The notes: generated from the sequence alone by a model not told the origin. DNA of 64,000 bases from Talpa occidentalis (GCF_014898055.3 NW_023605083.1:66581715-66645714); one strand, 5' to 3'; counted from the stretch's first letter, positions 1 to 10,769 are shown. Numbers and translations: made by a program.

Positions 1-309
1 TCCTAGTATTTTGTCTTTAAGAAGTTAAGAAGTATTTTGTCCTCCATAACAAAAATAGGATAAATGTTAATTATAAAGCATTTTTATAGTTTCCAAAGTA
101 TTATACCCCAATGTGTATTTTGTCCTCAAAATTGATTTATAAAATACATATCCCATTTTAAATGCAAGGAAGTAGAGGGCCAGTGAAATGAGTAAGTCAC
201 TTAGGGTATAGCTTCAAGTGTTGGATTAAGTGGGGACTTAGCACTAAACCCTCGTGTTCTGACATTTCATGGGAGAGTTTACAAAGTTCCAAAAGTCTAG
301 GAGAATTTA

Positions 310-578
310 TTTTTTTTTAAAGATTTATTTACTTATACAAGAACCGGGTACAGGCCAGAGGCACGGGAGGGTGAGAGAATTCACCAGAGACAGAGTGGGG
401 AGCAGAACAGGCAGACCAACTGAAAACACTGCTGAGGGGAGCAGCGGGCAAGACAGGAGAGGTCTGCCGTGCTATGTGGGTATCTCCCTGGTCGGCCAGG
501 AATTGAACCCACGCTGCAGAGGCTGTAGACAGCCTCACAGCGCTGCGCTCAACCCACTGCGCCACAGGGGAGGACCAG
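310..578 (-). mobile_element. tRNA-derived SINE, copy 1 (antisense, upstream of PAPPA)
   Basis: A full-length copy in reverse orientation: the poly-T end (complement of the A-rich tail) is on the left and the tRNA-like head (complement of ggtggcgcag-type A box) on the right at about 555-575. It is flanked by a perfect 15-bp target-site duplication, gtctaggagaattta, at 295-309 and 579-593. That marks an L1-mediated insertion that is fairly young. An open frame across it is not a gene. Confidence 0.93.
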
Positions 579-1847
579 GTCTAGGAGAATTTAAAACTCG
601 TATATGCAGTGACTGAGAAATCTCTGCAAGAAATACAGTTTCCAAATGCTGAAGTGCCACTTTGAAGTGAAAGAGTAGTCACATTCCGCACTCCATTAGG
701 GAAAAGGGGATTTTGTCAGATATAATTTGTGTAGTTCAACACAGGTTTCTATTGTTGTTGTTGTTATGAATGCCAACTTCATGACTTTTATAGATGACTT
801 GGAGTCGCAAAAAGTTAAAGCTTTGCTCGGGCAAATGCCTTATCCACGGCATTGTGCATCGAAGATCCTCTTCTTTCAGCCAGTCTCTGGAAACACATTT
901 AGGATAGAATACCACTTTTATTTTACAACTGGAGAAACTGAGTTCAAACATTCTTGGCCTAAGACTATACAGCAAGTTCTTCCCAAACCAAGCAGCTCTG
1001 AATCTAGATCTCCTGTTTTCAGAATGGCGCCATAATCCCTGCATACCACATTCCGGCTTTTATAGAGGGGATGTCTGAGTCATTTGCTCATTCTACAAAT
1101 CTGCATACTTTCACCAACAAATATTCTCTACTGGTGTTCACTCTGCCCGAAGCGTGCAGGAATGATCCCAGCGCCTGGAAGGGTCTGGAGCAGCCCTGAG
1201 GACAGGGTTTACGAGGAGGAAAGTCAGTTAATTTCACCCCAGACTTGCAACATACCATCCGCATGCAAGCCTCAAGTAGCATATTCTTATCACTGCATTA
1301 TTTGAACAGACTGGGAACTAATAATTTGTAATCCACCACTGCTAACTCATTTTGACTTATTAAATACTTGGAGGGGGAAAAAAAAAGAACAGTTTTGCCA
1401 TAAGGGGGAGCTTTTGAGTTCTTTAAAGTGGGAAAGAAAAGAACAAAAATATATTGCATATATGTCCCAGTTGAAAACATATCTACAAAGCAGCTAATGG
1501 TCATATCCTTACCTGTGATTTGAACAATGTCAGAGGACCTGCATTTCTTAGAAAAAAAAAAGATGGCATTTTTTATCCTTTTTTTTCATTTTTTTATATG
1601 AAACTAAAACAGTTTCTCACAACCACAACCAGCAGAATATTTTTTAAGAGTATTCAGGAGTATAAAGAAACGTAGTTGTGCTGAGTCTACAGCTTTGACA
1701 GGCAAAAGCCTTGGAAGCTGCCTTTTCTCTGGTTTCTTCTGAGATTCCTGGAGAAAACAATATTTGGACTAAAGAGGGTAGAACCCCAGAACCCCAGGGC
1801 TCGTGGAAGAGGGCAACCTTCATCAGTGCACAACTTGAAGGAAATTC

Positions 1848-1965
1848 CAAGGGGAAAAGAAGAAAGGGATTAAAAGACAGGGAAGGAAGAAGAAAAGGGG
1901 AGAAGGGGATTTGAGAGAGGGAAGAGGGAGAGCAGGGGAGCGGGGAGGCGAGAGGTGAGGGAGGG
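1848..1965 (+). repeat. Purine-rich tract upstream of the promoter
   Basis: Almost pure G/A for about 115 bp with irregular GGA and GAA units. An open frame on the opposite strand across it is compositional. Confidence 0.7.
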
Positions 1966-2387
1966 CTCCACAGACAGCGTTCAAAAAATCTGAGACTCAA
2001 GTTTCAAGACTCTTTATGTACTATGCAGAAGGATGAGCTTTACCAGCGAAGTGCAAATCTCTCCTGAGAGAGATTTTTCTCTGGCCAGGGGGAAAATAAC
2101 AATATTATCATTAGTAATATTATTATTATTATTAATATAAGGGGAGAGGGGGTGGAGGAGAAAATAGGCAAACAAAACAAAAACAGGAATGTGTGTTTTG
2201 AGCAGGCATGAGGGGAGCTGGGAGGACCGTAAGGGGGTGTGTACAGAATTTCATTAAATTGTTACTTTAAGATTGTCTTCCGAAAAAAAAAAAAAAAAAG
2301 GGAAAAGGAGGGGTGGAGGAGCGGAGCGAAGGAAAAGGAGGCAAACGGCAAAGTGGAGGCAGGCTGGGTAGCTCGGCCTCTCCAAAC

Positions 2388-2395
2388 TGATTGAT
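2388..2395 (+). promoter_or_regulatory. PBX-HOX-like motif in the upstream promoter
   Basis: TGATTGAT is the composite PBX-HOX consensus. It lies about 195 bp upstream of the TATA-like box in a stretch that also has a forkhead-like TGTTTAC at 2475-2481. Motifs this short occur by chance, so this is a candidate only. Confidence 0.3.
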
Positions 2396-2533
2396 TAGTC
2401 ATGATCCCCGCAGTTTTAACAGGGACTCATTCAATTGGGAAGGTGGAGCGCTCGGGAGCAGATTAGCATACGCTTGTTTACTCATCTTCTGAGGGATTTT
2501 TCCCCCTCTTTCCTTTCATTTTGTGAAGAAGGA

Positions 2534-2569
2534 GGGAGGGGAGGGGGGACTTTGGGGGGGGAAAGGGGG
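2534..2569 (+). promoter_or_regulatory. G-rich promoter-proximal tract with G-quadruplex potential
   Basis: Five G-runs of 3, 4, 6, 8 and 5 bases are separated by loops of one to five bases, just upstream of the TATA-like box. This meets the usual pattern for an intramolecular G-quadruplex on the + strand and is also a possible Sp1/MAZ-type site. Function is inferred from sequence only. Confidence 0.5.
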
Positions 2570-2582
2570 CTGTGGCTTGTGT

Positions 2583-2590
2583 TATAAAGG
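2583..2590 (+). promoter_or_regulatory. TATA-like box of the PAPPA promoter
   Basis: TATAAAGG, about 410 bp upstream of the start codon and directly after a G-rich tract. Transcription would begin near 2613. A second AT-rich candidate (catataaaat near 2685) exists, so the position is tentative. Confidence 0.45.
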
Positions 2591-2612
2591 ACGCAAAAAA
2601 TAAATAAATTAG

Positions 2613-2999
2613 AGCATCTTTGGGGGGGAGGGAATTCAGCGGATCGGTGTCTTAGAGGAGCTTTTTTTTTTAAGAACGAGAATTCATATAAAATAAAATG
2701 AAATAAAACAAGGAGGAAGGCAACCAGCTGTTAGGGGGGGGGGGAAATAAGGCAGATAAAGGAGCGGGGAGAGAAATTAATTGCCAAGCAGGAGGAATTG
2801 GGCTGTATTTTTCAAAGGTGGGGGGAGTGGAGCACACCTTGAGGAGGAAAGCGAGAAGGAAAAGAAAAAAGCAAGTGGAAGGGGGGGCTCGCCCAAGAAG
2901 GGTGAAGAAGCGAAGAAAGTCGAGGCGCTGAGGCTCCCAAAGCTGGCAGCTCCGGGCGGCGGTGCAGGGGCGAAGGGGGGGCGGGGGGGACCGTCGGAC
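2613..2999 (+). other. PAPPA: PAPPA 5' untranslated region (start inferred)
   Basis: The left edge is inferred from the TATA-like box about 30 bp upstream; no transcript evidence is available. The segment contains one upstream ATG (2698), which opens a two-codon ORF, and repeated G-runs: 11 Gs at 2734-2744, then runs near 2820, 2880 and 2973-2990. Between the TAA at 2778 and the main ATG at 3000 the PAPPA frame is open but has no ATG. Composition changes from AT-rich on the left to very GC-rich near the start codon. Confidence 0.6.
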
Positions 3000-3700
3000 A
3001 TGCGGCTCTGGAGTTGGGTGCTGCGCCTGGGGCTGCTGAGCGCCGCGCTGGGCTGCGGGCTGGCCGAGCGCCCCCGCCGGGCCCGGAGAGACCCGCGGGC
3101 CGGCCGCCCCCCGCGCCCCGCCGCCGGCCCGGCCACCTGCGCCACCCGGGCGGCCCGCGGCCGCCGCGCCTCGCCGCCGCCGCCGCCGGGCGGTGCCTGG
3201 GAAGCCGTGCGCGTCCCCCGGCGGCGGCAGCAGCGGGAGGCGAGGGGCGCCGCGGAGGAGCCGAGCCCGCCGAGCCGGGCGCTCTATTTCAGCGGGCGAG
3301 GCGAGCAGCTGCGCCTCCGGGCCGACCTGGAGCTGCCCCGGGACGCGTTCACGCTGCAAGTGTGGCTGCGAGCTGAGGGGGGCCAGAGGTCTCCAGCGGT
3401 GATCACAGGTAGGCGAGGGCGCCGCGGCGGGTGGCGCGCGGTCCCCGCGGCCCCAGGGGCGCGCGGGTGCGGGCGGGTCGGGGGCTTGCGGGTGTGTTGG
3501 CGCGGGAAGCGCCCCGGCACCCAGGGGATCTCTGAGCCTCGCTTTGCCCCATCTGCGGAATGGGCGCGCTGGGAAGGGGTCGCCGCTTAGCCCCCCAGGC
3601 GGGAGCGCAGGGAGAGCGCCTGGCCTCCCGGGACTTGCAGGCGCTGAGAGCCGGTCCCTGGGGAAACCTCGTGCACGCAAACGGTGCTGGGGATGGTGAG
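2900..3700. promoter_or_regulatory. CpG island over PAPPA exon 1
   Basis: CpG dinucleotides are dense from about 2900, peak across 3000-3530, and decay by about 3700, whereas the rest of the window is CpG-poor. It covers the end of the 5'UTR, all of coding exon 1 and the first few hundred bases of intron 1. This is the typical setting of a promoter unmethylated in the germline. Edges are by eye. Confidence 0.85.
3000..3408 (+). CDS. PAPPA: PAPPA coding exon 1 (signal peptide, propeptide, start of laminin-G-like module)
   Basis: Encodes residues 1-136 and the first base of codon 137 of pappalysin-1, a secreted zinc metalloprotease that releases IGF by cleaving IGFBP-4 and IGFBP-5. The start is the ATG at 3000: it has G at -3, it is the first ATG in this frame after the TAA at 2778, and it begins the known N-terminus MRLWSWVL. 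Residues 1-22 form a hydrophobic signal peptide. Residues 23-79 are an Arg/Pro-rich propeptide ending RRRQQR, and the mature chain is expected to start at Glu80 (EARGA), as in the human protein. From about residue 94 (RALYFSGRGEQ) the laminin-G-like fold begins. The exon ends CAG|GTAGGC in phase 1 and joins exon 2 to rebuild Gly137. The exon is extremely GC- and CpG-rich, and several shadow frames stay open across it. Identity is by recognition of the protein, not a search. Confidence 0.97.
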
Positions 3701-4673
3701 ACGTCCGCCTCCGTTTGGGATGGAGGCGAGGGTGACCCAATTGAGAGGCATGTGAAAAGAGCCGGGGGAGGGGGGCTGTTGATTTCTTTGACTTTAATGG
3801 AGGTGAACCCCCTTCCCTTGGCCCCTTTACCCTGAAAGGCTGCAAAGACAGGTTGTTGTGATCGCCAAGACTTAGAAGTCCTCCAAGTGCCCCAAAGTTG
3901 CTCTCTGCTTGGCGCCTGCCTCTGGGATTCACCCCCTTCAATCCCTCCGCGCCCCCGACCATCCCAAGTCTTTGCTTTTAAAGCCCACGTTGCAAGTCAC
4001 ACAGGGCAGGGGCGAGAGCGTTCTCTTGCACACCCCGCCAGTCTTGCCCCTGCTCGGCTGAGAACGGGGCGCTTTTCTCATTTGGGACTTTTATGAGCCC
4101 GTAATGAATTTGAGTTCTCCCTCCTCACCCTCCCTCCCTCTCCCCTTCGCAGTTCCACAGCAAAGCCCGTAGTGAAACCGGACACTTTGCGAGGGCTGCA
4201 AACCTTAGAAATGCTCCAACATCCATTTTTCCCTCTCTAAATGAATCTGCGGCAATGCCTTTAATAAAATTGGGGGGCGGATGGGGGACAGAGCTGGAGG
4301 AGAGAAGGAAAAGTTTTGCCTCTTCTGCCCGGGAGATTCCCTTCCTGTGCAAACAGTCTTGCCATCTCCTAGGACGTCTTAAAGTGAGAAGGGGTTCCCC
4401 CTTCAAAGCAGCCAGGGAACGTGTGGAGGCGTTTTGCGATCCCACCCCCTTACACACACACTTTCTTAGAAGGGAAAGCTCTGAGCTCTTCCGCCAGTCC
4501 TGCTTCTTTCTCTCTTGGCGTGGACTTTCGTAAACACTGTGCTGACTCTACCCTATTTACATGAAGTCCATTTCGGGGGAACCAAACTCCGCTGGTCTAC
4601 AAGAATATGCCTTCAAAGCTCCCTCTCTCCCGCTGCCGCTGCCCAGAGCAAGAAAGTGACTTTCCCCCACCTC

Positions 4674-4681
4674 TGACGTCA
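4674..4681. promoter_or_regulatory. Perfect cAMP-response element in intron 1
   Basis: The palindrome TGACGTCA is the full CREB/ATF consensus. It lies about 1.27 kb into intron 1, in the CpG shore. It is a candidate site for cAMP-dependent control of PAPPA; occupancy is unknown. Confidence 0.4.
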
Positions 4682-5278
4682 TCATATGCTATTTTTTTCT
4701 CTTTTTTTTTTCCCCAGGAAGGAGAGGGAAACTGAGCTCCTTGGCTTTGAGCCCCCAAGCCCTAGACACGGGGGCCAGGGAGGGGGTGTATAGTATAGAG
4801 GAGAGGAGAGAGGTTATTCATAATAGTGATGATGATGGTGATATTCAGGGTTGTGTTATGTTTACTTCTCTTTCGGAACATATGACCAGCTCAGAGCCTG
4901 CTGGGTCCCGATGATAAAAAAATGAATAGCTCTGATTATTCCTGGTGTTTACCTGTCATGCGGTGATTCGGAAGCCTTCCCCTCCAGAGAGGAGAGCCCA
5001 GGGTTATATAGGTATTGTCAATGAAAAGGTAGCAGATACATTTAAAAAAAGAAATCTGTATATATAGAACACCTCGGGTTCCTCGGGAGCCTGCTTTATA
5101 AATATCTGTAATTCAGACAAGGAGCCTCTCTTCACACGCCTTCTGCTGAGCACTCTCATTCACTCACACACAAAGATCGTGCAGTAAAATACTTTAATTG
5201 GACGGGGGACGTAAGGTTATTATTGCTTGTATAAAATGCCTGGTCCATTTTATGTGTGGAAATAACATTCCACTCAAA

Positions 5279-5350
5279 ACAAAAAAAAAAGAAGAAGAAG
5301 AAGAAGAAGAAGAAGACGAAAGAAAGAAAGAAAGCAAAAAGCAAAAAGCA
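5279..5350 (+). repeat. A-rich and GAA/GAAA microsatellite in intron 1
   Basis: About ten As are followed by about eight GAA units (5291-5315), then GAAA units and two copies of agcaaaa. Confidence 0.9.
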
Positions 5351-7094
5351 CTGCTGTCGTGTAGCCCCAGAAAGCCAGGAGCTTTTCTCCGGAGGTTTCG
5401 GGTGGATTTTTTTCCCTCCCCTAGTTGAGTCTGAGCCAAATTTGGCGGTGTGTAAACACCTGGCCCTCAGCCAGAAAAGACTCACTCTCTCGTATCCTCC
5501 ACACCGTACAGGCTGTTGGACTAAAAAGAACCTGCTTCTCCTTGAATTAAAAAGCAAACAAACAGAGGTTCTTTGCCGAAGCACTTTTTCAGCTCCTTCC
5601 TTCGTGTAAGTCGGGGCTGGGAGCAGCAGGGCCAAGGTGGGCAGCGGGCATGCCGGTGCCAGGCCACGTCTTTCCCGCTGCGACCTCGGGTGCCCATTCG
5701 CTGCCTGACCTCTGCTGACTTCCTCTGCCTGGGCGTAGCCACTTTCGCAGGAATCCCTGGTCACCTATCTGGAGACAGCAGGCACCGCTCAGCAGGGACC
5801 GCGCTGCTATTTCAGGCTGTCAGGCCAGGCCGCCTTACATCACTCTTTGCTGCAGGATTCAATTGGGTTTCGTCAAGGTCTAATTTTACGGTGCTGTTAA
5901 CCGGGTCTGTCGTCTGGCAGAGGCAGGCCTTGCTGCTCCTGGTAGGCGGGCTGTGCTCCCAGATCCACCCGGGATGCTATTTCTGCCCCGGTTCAAACTT
6001 CACTGACACCGGTTCAGACAGGCGCTGGAAGAGGCAGAGGGAAGGCGAGGAGGAGCAGTTTGCTTCTGAAGCTCAGAAAACTTGCCTTTTATTTTTCTGA
6101 AAGGGAAGGGGGGTGGATCTGCACACACGCACACACACGTACACACAGGACAGGCTTATGCAGGCAAAAAACAAAGCCAAAGTTGAAAAGTACTGGTGTG
6201 CAGGATCCTCCACGTCCCGTCAGGGATGGGTGGTCTTAGGATGGAAGAGTCCTTCAAGGCTATTGTCAAAGGGGTCCTCAGAGCTTACCAGGGTCAGTTT
6301 TCTCTGGCTGAATTGGGACACAGAGGCACAGAAAGGGGAGGGGTGGGTGCTGGATGACACGGCCCCTCAATGGCAGGAACTAGGGTTTATTCCTGGGCGT
6401 CCCCTCTTCAGGCTTGGCTCCGACACTGCTGAGAGAAGGTGTCTAATGAGCACCATCACCTCTCACCCGGCCCACCAGCCAGCACAGCCTCAGCTTTCCT
6501 GCCCAGTAATCTGGGCTTCCTTTCAAGTCCAGAGGTGGGGGGGGGGAGGTACTTTCTGACACATCCCTTTACTTTTGTATCACACCAGGAGGATCCAGAA
6601 TCTTGCCTCTCTTTCCCAAATGACCCCGCCCCCCCCCATGTCCCTTTAGTTTGAAATTAAAAAGAAGAAAAAGAAAAGCAGCAGTTGATCTTGTTAAAGT
6701 TTCTCCTGACCTGTTAGATAAGTGAAATGTGGACCCCCCAAGTGTGCCTGTGCCCCCAGCCTCACCCCTTAGCTATCCAGAAGCCCTGCTCAGAGAAGTT
6801 TTACTTGAGTCCCACCCAGCACCTCTGCTTGCCAGGTTCATTTCTTTTGTTCTATATGTTGGACTGTTGAGTTTGCGGGCCAATCCAAAGAGTCTCTTTT
6901 CATCCATCCCTTCTGTACCCCTCACTGCCCATTTCCCATCCAGTCCCCCAAAATGAGTGTTTCCATTTGCCCAACTTCATGAGTTTGGTAAAATGGAAGT
7001 CTAGATTTCAAGGCATCCATATATTATCATGTTCTTCCCCCAAAATTTACAGTCACACCTGGGGTCTAGAGTGATCAGAAGACAGTTTTAGTCG

Positions 7095-7265
7095 CCAGGT
7101 TCCCTGTCCCTAATTGGCTGTGTGACCTTGGCAAGCTAGTTGACTGCTCTGGGCTTCAGCCTCCTCTCTGACAAGGTGAGGCTAGTTTGAGGACCTATCT
7201 CATTGTGTGAGCTCATATGTGAAAAGTACTTAGAACAGGTCTTGGTGGACAGCAAGAACTCAGGA
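7095..7265 (+). mobile_element. MIR element
   Basis: The MIR core tgtgtgaccttggcaag followed by a degraded cctcagtttcc-type block and a tail with agtacttagaacagg. Old SINE relic. Confidence 0.65.
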
Positions 7266-7279
7266 AACTTCCCTCAAAT

Positions 7280-7328
7280 TGTTGTACATGATTTTCTTGT
7301 TGTACATGTACAACAAGACTGTTGTACA
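7280..7328. repeat. Palindrome cluster built on GTTGTAC
   Basis: The left unit gttgtacatg (7281-7290) is followed by a perfect 24-bp palindrome at 7295-7318 with arms tcttgttgtaca, and then by a third unit, ctgttgtacag. It sits immediately after a MIR relic. Confidence 0.85.
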
Positions 7329-8387
7329 GTCTTGGCTTTCTAAGTAAGGACACTTACAAGCAGGAAGGAAACTGAATCTTTCAAGGTGCCAGGACCTGTC
7401 TGCTTGCATAATTCTTCCTCAGCTCATGCAGGGAGGTGGGTATCGTCAGCTCCTTTTTACGTCAAGGAAATAAGTCTCAGAGAGTCGAAGTGACTTAGCC
7501 CGAAGCCCCACAGCACATCAGGTGGGCAGAGCCCAAATGCTGCATTGCTGTGACTGACCATATACCTACAGGTGAAAGAACATTCTGGATTTGAACCAGC
7601 AGACCTGTCTTTCCATGCCAAATTATCAGGCAGACCAGTCTTGGGATTTCTATTGCCAGTTACCTGCAGTGTGATTTGAATCAAGGCAGTTTATATTCCT
7701 TGGTTTCCTCATCTGTAAAATGGGTGTATTGATAGCAGGATATTTCACTGGAATAGACAGGCAGTTAGTAGGTGGTGCCGTGTCAGCTCATGACAGGAAC
7801 TTCGTCAGTGGAAGAGCTGGATCTAGTGAGTAAGCACGTGCCCTTTTCCAGCTTGGGAGATTGGCCTTCAGAGAAGGGGGGTCCATTGGACACTGTTGGA
7901 GCTTCTCCTTGAGTTTCTGGGGTAGTCTATCTAGAATAGACAGCACATCTCAGGGGACAGTTATAGAATCCCTCAAATCCCTTTCCTTGCCCTGGAATGA
8001 CTGCTTGGTGCTAAGAGCTTGATGAAATACTGGGATCAGTTGATAGCAAAATCATTTTGCATCAGGGGGAGCATAAGCCTCAGGAATTCCTCAGGAACCG
8101 AAGGCTGACAGTGTCAATGTGAGGTCCAGATGCCCTTCAACTTCCTCTTTCACTGAGCAGCCATTCATGTGGACAGATAGGAGTGACAACGACCTCATTG
8201 CCCTAGCCCCTTAGTGCAGAGGAAAGCAAACTTGAGGATCAGACATGTAGAGTTCAAGAGTGTGGGGTATGCAGGGTCATCCCTGCATGGACTGGATGAA
8301 GAAACTCATTTTCAGGTCCTTAGGGAAACTGAAGACCAGCATCACTCAGGGGCTGCCTCTCTCAGAGGCACCTGGAGATCATTTGGT

Positions 8388-8545
8388 CCAGGAGTGCCTA
8401 TCCCTGGCAGCATGTGGAATCACCTGCCTTTATGACATCTCAATGCCCACACCACATCTTGGTGATTCTGATGTGATGGTTTTGGGGTTGGCTGGGCACT
8501 GGGGACTTTTCAAAGCCTTCTCCCAGGGGGGAGAATCACTGATCC
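8388..8545 (+). mobile_element. hAT-type nonautonomous DNA transposon relic (MER5A-like)
   Basis: Segments such as agcatgtggaatcacctg, cttggtgattctgatgtg and gagaatcactgat are the diagnostic blocks of this old mammalian element. The long open frame that crosses it (8260-8784) is incidental. Confidence 0.65.
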
Positions 8546-10769
8546 AGGTCGTTGTCTCTCAGCTCTCCATGTGGGAAACTGAGGCTCAAGGGGGAACTGG
8601 CACCCTCTGCTTCCCAGACTCATTAGTGGCTGAGCTTTTAGAGAAATTCAGCTGTTCCAATGCTGAGCTGCCAAACACAAGAAGGGCCTTTTTTCCATTC
8701 TCAGTTCCCCTTGTGACCCCAAACCTCTCAGGGCCCAGGGTCCCATGTATTAAAACTTACCCTCTCTTTGTGGTGCTGCCTTAAAGTGAAAACACTTCTG
8801 TAAGGAGGTAACACACTGATACTATGCCACTAATTTTAAACGAATCTCCAGGAATAGGGGGTATAAAGAAGGGAGGCTCAGCTCTGAGATATTTCCCCCT
8901 TTGCTCTGGGCTGGTCCCGTAGCAAGGGGTGTGATCCTAGAGGTCACTCTGAAATCAGCACTGTCTACTGTGTCTCAGATGAGAAAGAAAGCCCTCCAGT
9001 GACCCCAGATACCTCCCCCAGCCACCGTGCACCCTGTCTGCCGTTGGCCTGACTGCTGTTGGCCTAGGACTAGGGAATCCAGCAGGCTCCTTTTCCTCCC
9101 CTTACTGGTCACCGCCTCATTGGACATGAATTCTTTCTTTCAGTGTTATCTTCTTGCTGTCCTGAGTTCCTCTTTATACCTTGATGCATTCACTGGAAAT
9201 GCTCAACTGAGAATGGACTTGAAGGCTCTTGGCCCCTGGGCTCCTTTAAAGACCTAAAACTGGGACTCAGGAGCTCTGAGTTCAAGTACTGGCCTTGTGA
9301 CCTGGGTCTCTGACTCCACCAGAGTGGCCTCAGGTGAGAGCATTTCAGGTGTGGTGCATTCAGCATCCCTGTCTGTCTGGGTTGTCTCAGGAACCAGGTA
9401 AGACAACAGGAACTCTTGACCATGATCTGAACCCCGTCCATCCACATGTCAGCAGTAGGAGGAGCCAGAGTGAGAGGTGGGAGGCATTTGTGCAATCAAG
9501 GTCATTCCTGGAAGAGTGCCTTAATTACAAATATTCATACTGTGCATGATAAGTAGTGATCAAATTAGTAAACTTTCAATATCTGTGACTCATTGGAGGC
9601 CCAAGATGTCAGAATTTTACCAGCATCAGATCCTTCCACTTGCTGTGTGACCTTGGCCACCTAACTGCACGTCCCTGAGCTTTAGTGTCCTCAGGGTGTA
9701 AAAGGAAGGTGAGGAAGAGCAAGGGCTCTCAAACTCTGTCCCACCATCTTAGAGATCCCCTGGGGGGAGGCTGAAGGGGTGATTTCTGGCTCTCCCCACC
9801 TTCCCTTCACCTTATTCTGCTTAAATTGTAAAAAATTCCTTTTGAAGGATTATACAGGTTTTTCAATTACAGAGTTTGAGTGAACATGGACTGACCTCAG
9901 GGAATTATTAATTTTGTAGATATGATATTTTTATTGTGTGTTTTTAAGGCTCTTAGACTGTGACAGTCATACTGAAGAATTTATGGATACAAAGACATTA
10001 TGTCTCTTTTGTTTGTTTAAAATTGGGTACTGGGGGTGTTAGGGTGGTAGGTGAAAGAAGATCGACAAGCTGATAATTATTGAAACCAGGTGACAGAGAC
10101 ATTGGGCTTTCCTACCTTTTTGGCAGTTCCTCTGTGTGCGATTGAAGATTTCCCTGATAAAAAGACCTAAAGTTATGGGTTTGAGAGCCACAGGAAGTGT
10201 CGAAGTCTTAGGTCCCTGCACATTTTATGAGTTGATAGGTTTCCAAATACAGAGGCCACAACTTGGAGAAGGTTAGGGTCTTTTCCAAGGTTGTGCAGTC
10301 AGAGCCCAGTCCAGAATTCAGACTCTCAGAGCTTCTTCTGACCTTCTATCTGTTCACCTGTAAACTCAGGTGATGGACCATCCTGGGAGAGCTTGAGGAG
10401 AAGGAAAGAAGTAGCGGAGCCTTAGGAAGGGCAAGAGGAATCTGGCTGGGAAGTCAGAAGCTTTTGAGTGGGAACTTTGCTATATGGAATATCCCACACA
10501 CTGTGAAACATTAAACCTCCTTGAGTCTACCCCTGGGATCTGCTAGTCATTGTGACAGTCCCAAACCTATTGTGACAATATAGACACATTCATCCCCATC
10601 TACACATACCCATAAGTCCCATTTTCCAGGATCCTTATTTCTGTTTATCTTCAGCTGTCTGGGGAACCTCCTAGAACTCTGAGGGAATTACCTTCCATTG
10701 CCTGATCTCAGGAAGAGTTGACACCATCAGAAAATAGGGATTAAGGGGCGTGTTGATGCGGAAGTATTT

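Larger units (their letters stand above)
1..2582. other. PAPPA upstream flank
   Basis: No gene seen. It holds an antisense SINE (310-578), an AP-1 consensus TGAGTCA at 1076-1082, a purine-rich tract at about 1848-1965, a short ATT microsatellite near 2101-2140, a poly-A run of about 17 at 2283-2300 and the G-rich promoter segment. All open frames here are short, or lie inside the SINE or the purine tract. Confidence 0.7.

Noticed and set aside
310..578. tRNA gene candidates in the SINE heads
   Set aside because: The A and B boxes belong to retroposed SINE copies; the cloverleaf is incomplete and target-site duplications surround the copies.
3014..3376. 120-codon + frame overlapping PAPPA exon 1
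   Set aside because: Shadow of the real frame in GC-rich sequence; low-complexity Arg/Pro/Ala.
2670..3962. 430-codon open frame on the minus strand opposite exon 1
   Set aside because: The product is Pro/Arg/Ala low complexity, as expected where GC-rich DNA lacks stop codons. No recognisable domain and no promoter evidence. A CpG-island antisense transcript is possible, but the ORF does not support one.
5573..6100. 175-codon + ORF in early intron 1
   Set aside because: No domain, signal or family resemblance; it lies within the intron in the GC-elevated CpG shore, where long chance frames are expected.
8260..8784. 174-codon + ORF
   Set aside because: It runs across a hAT transposon relic and unrelated flank; no coding character.
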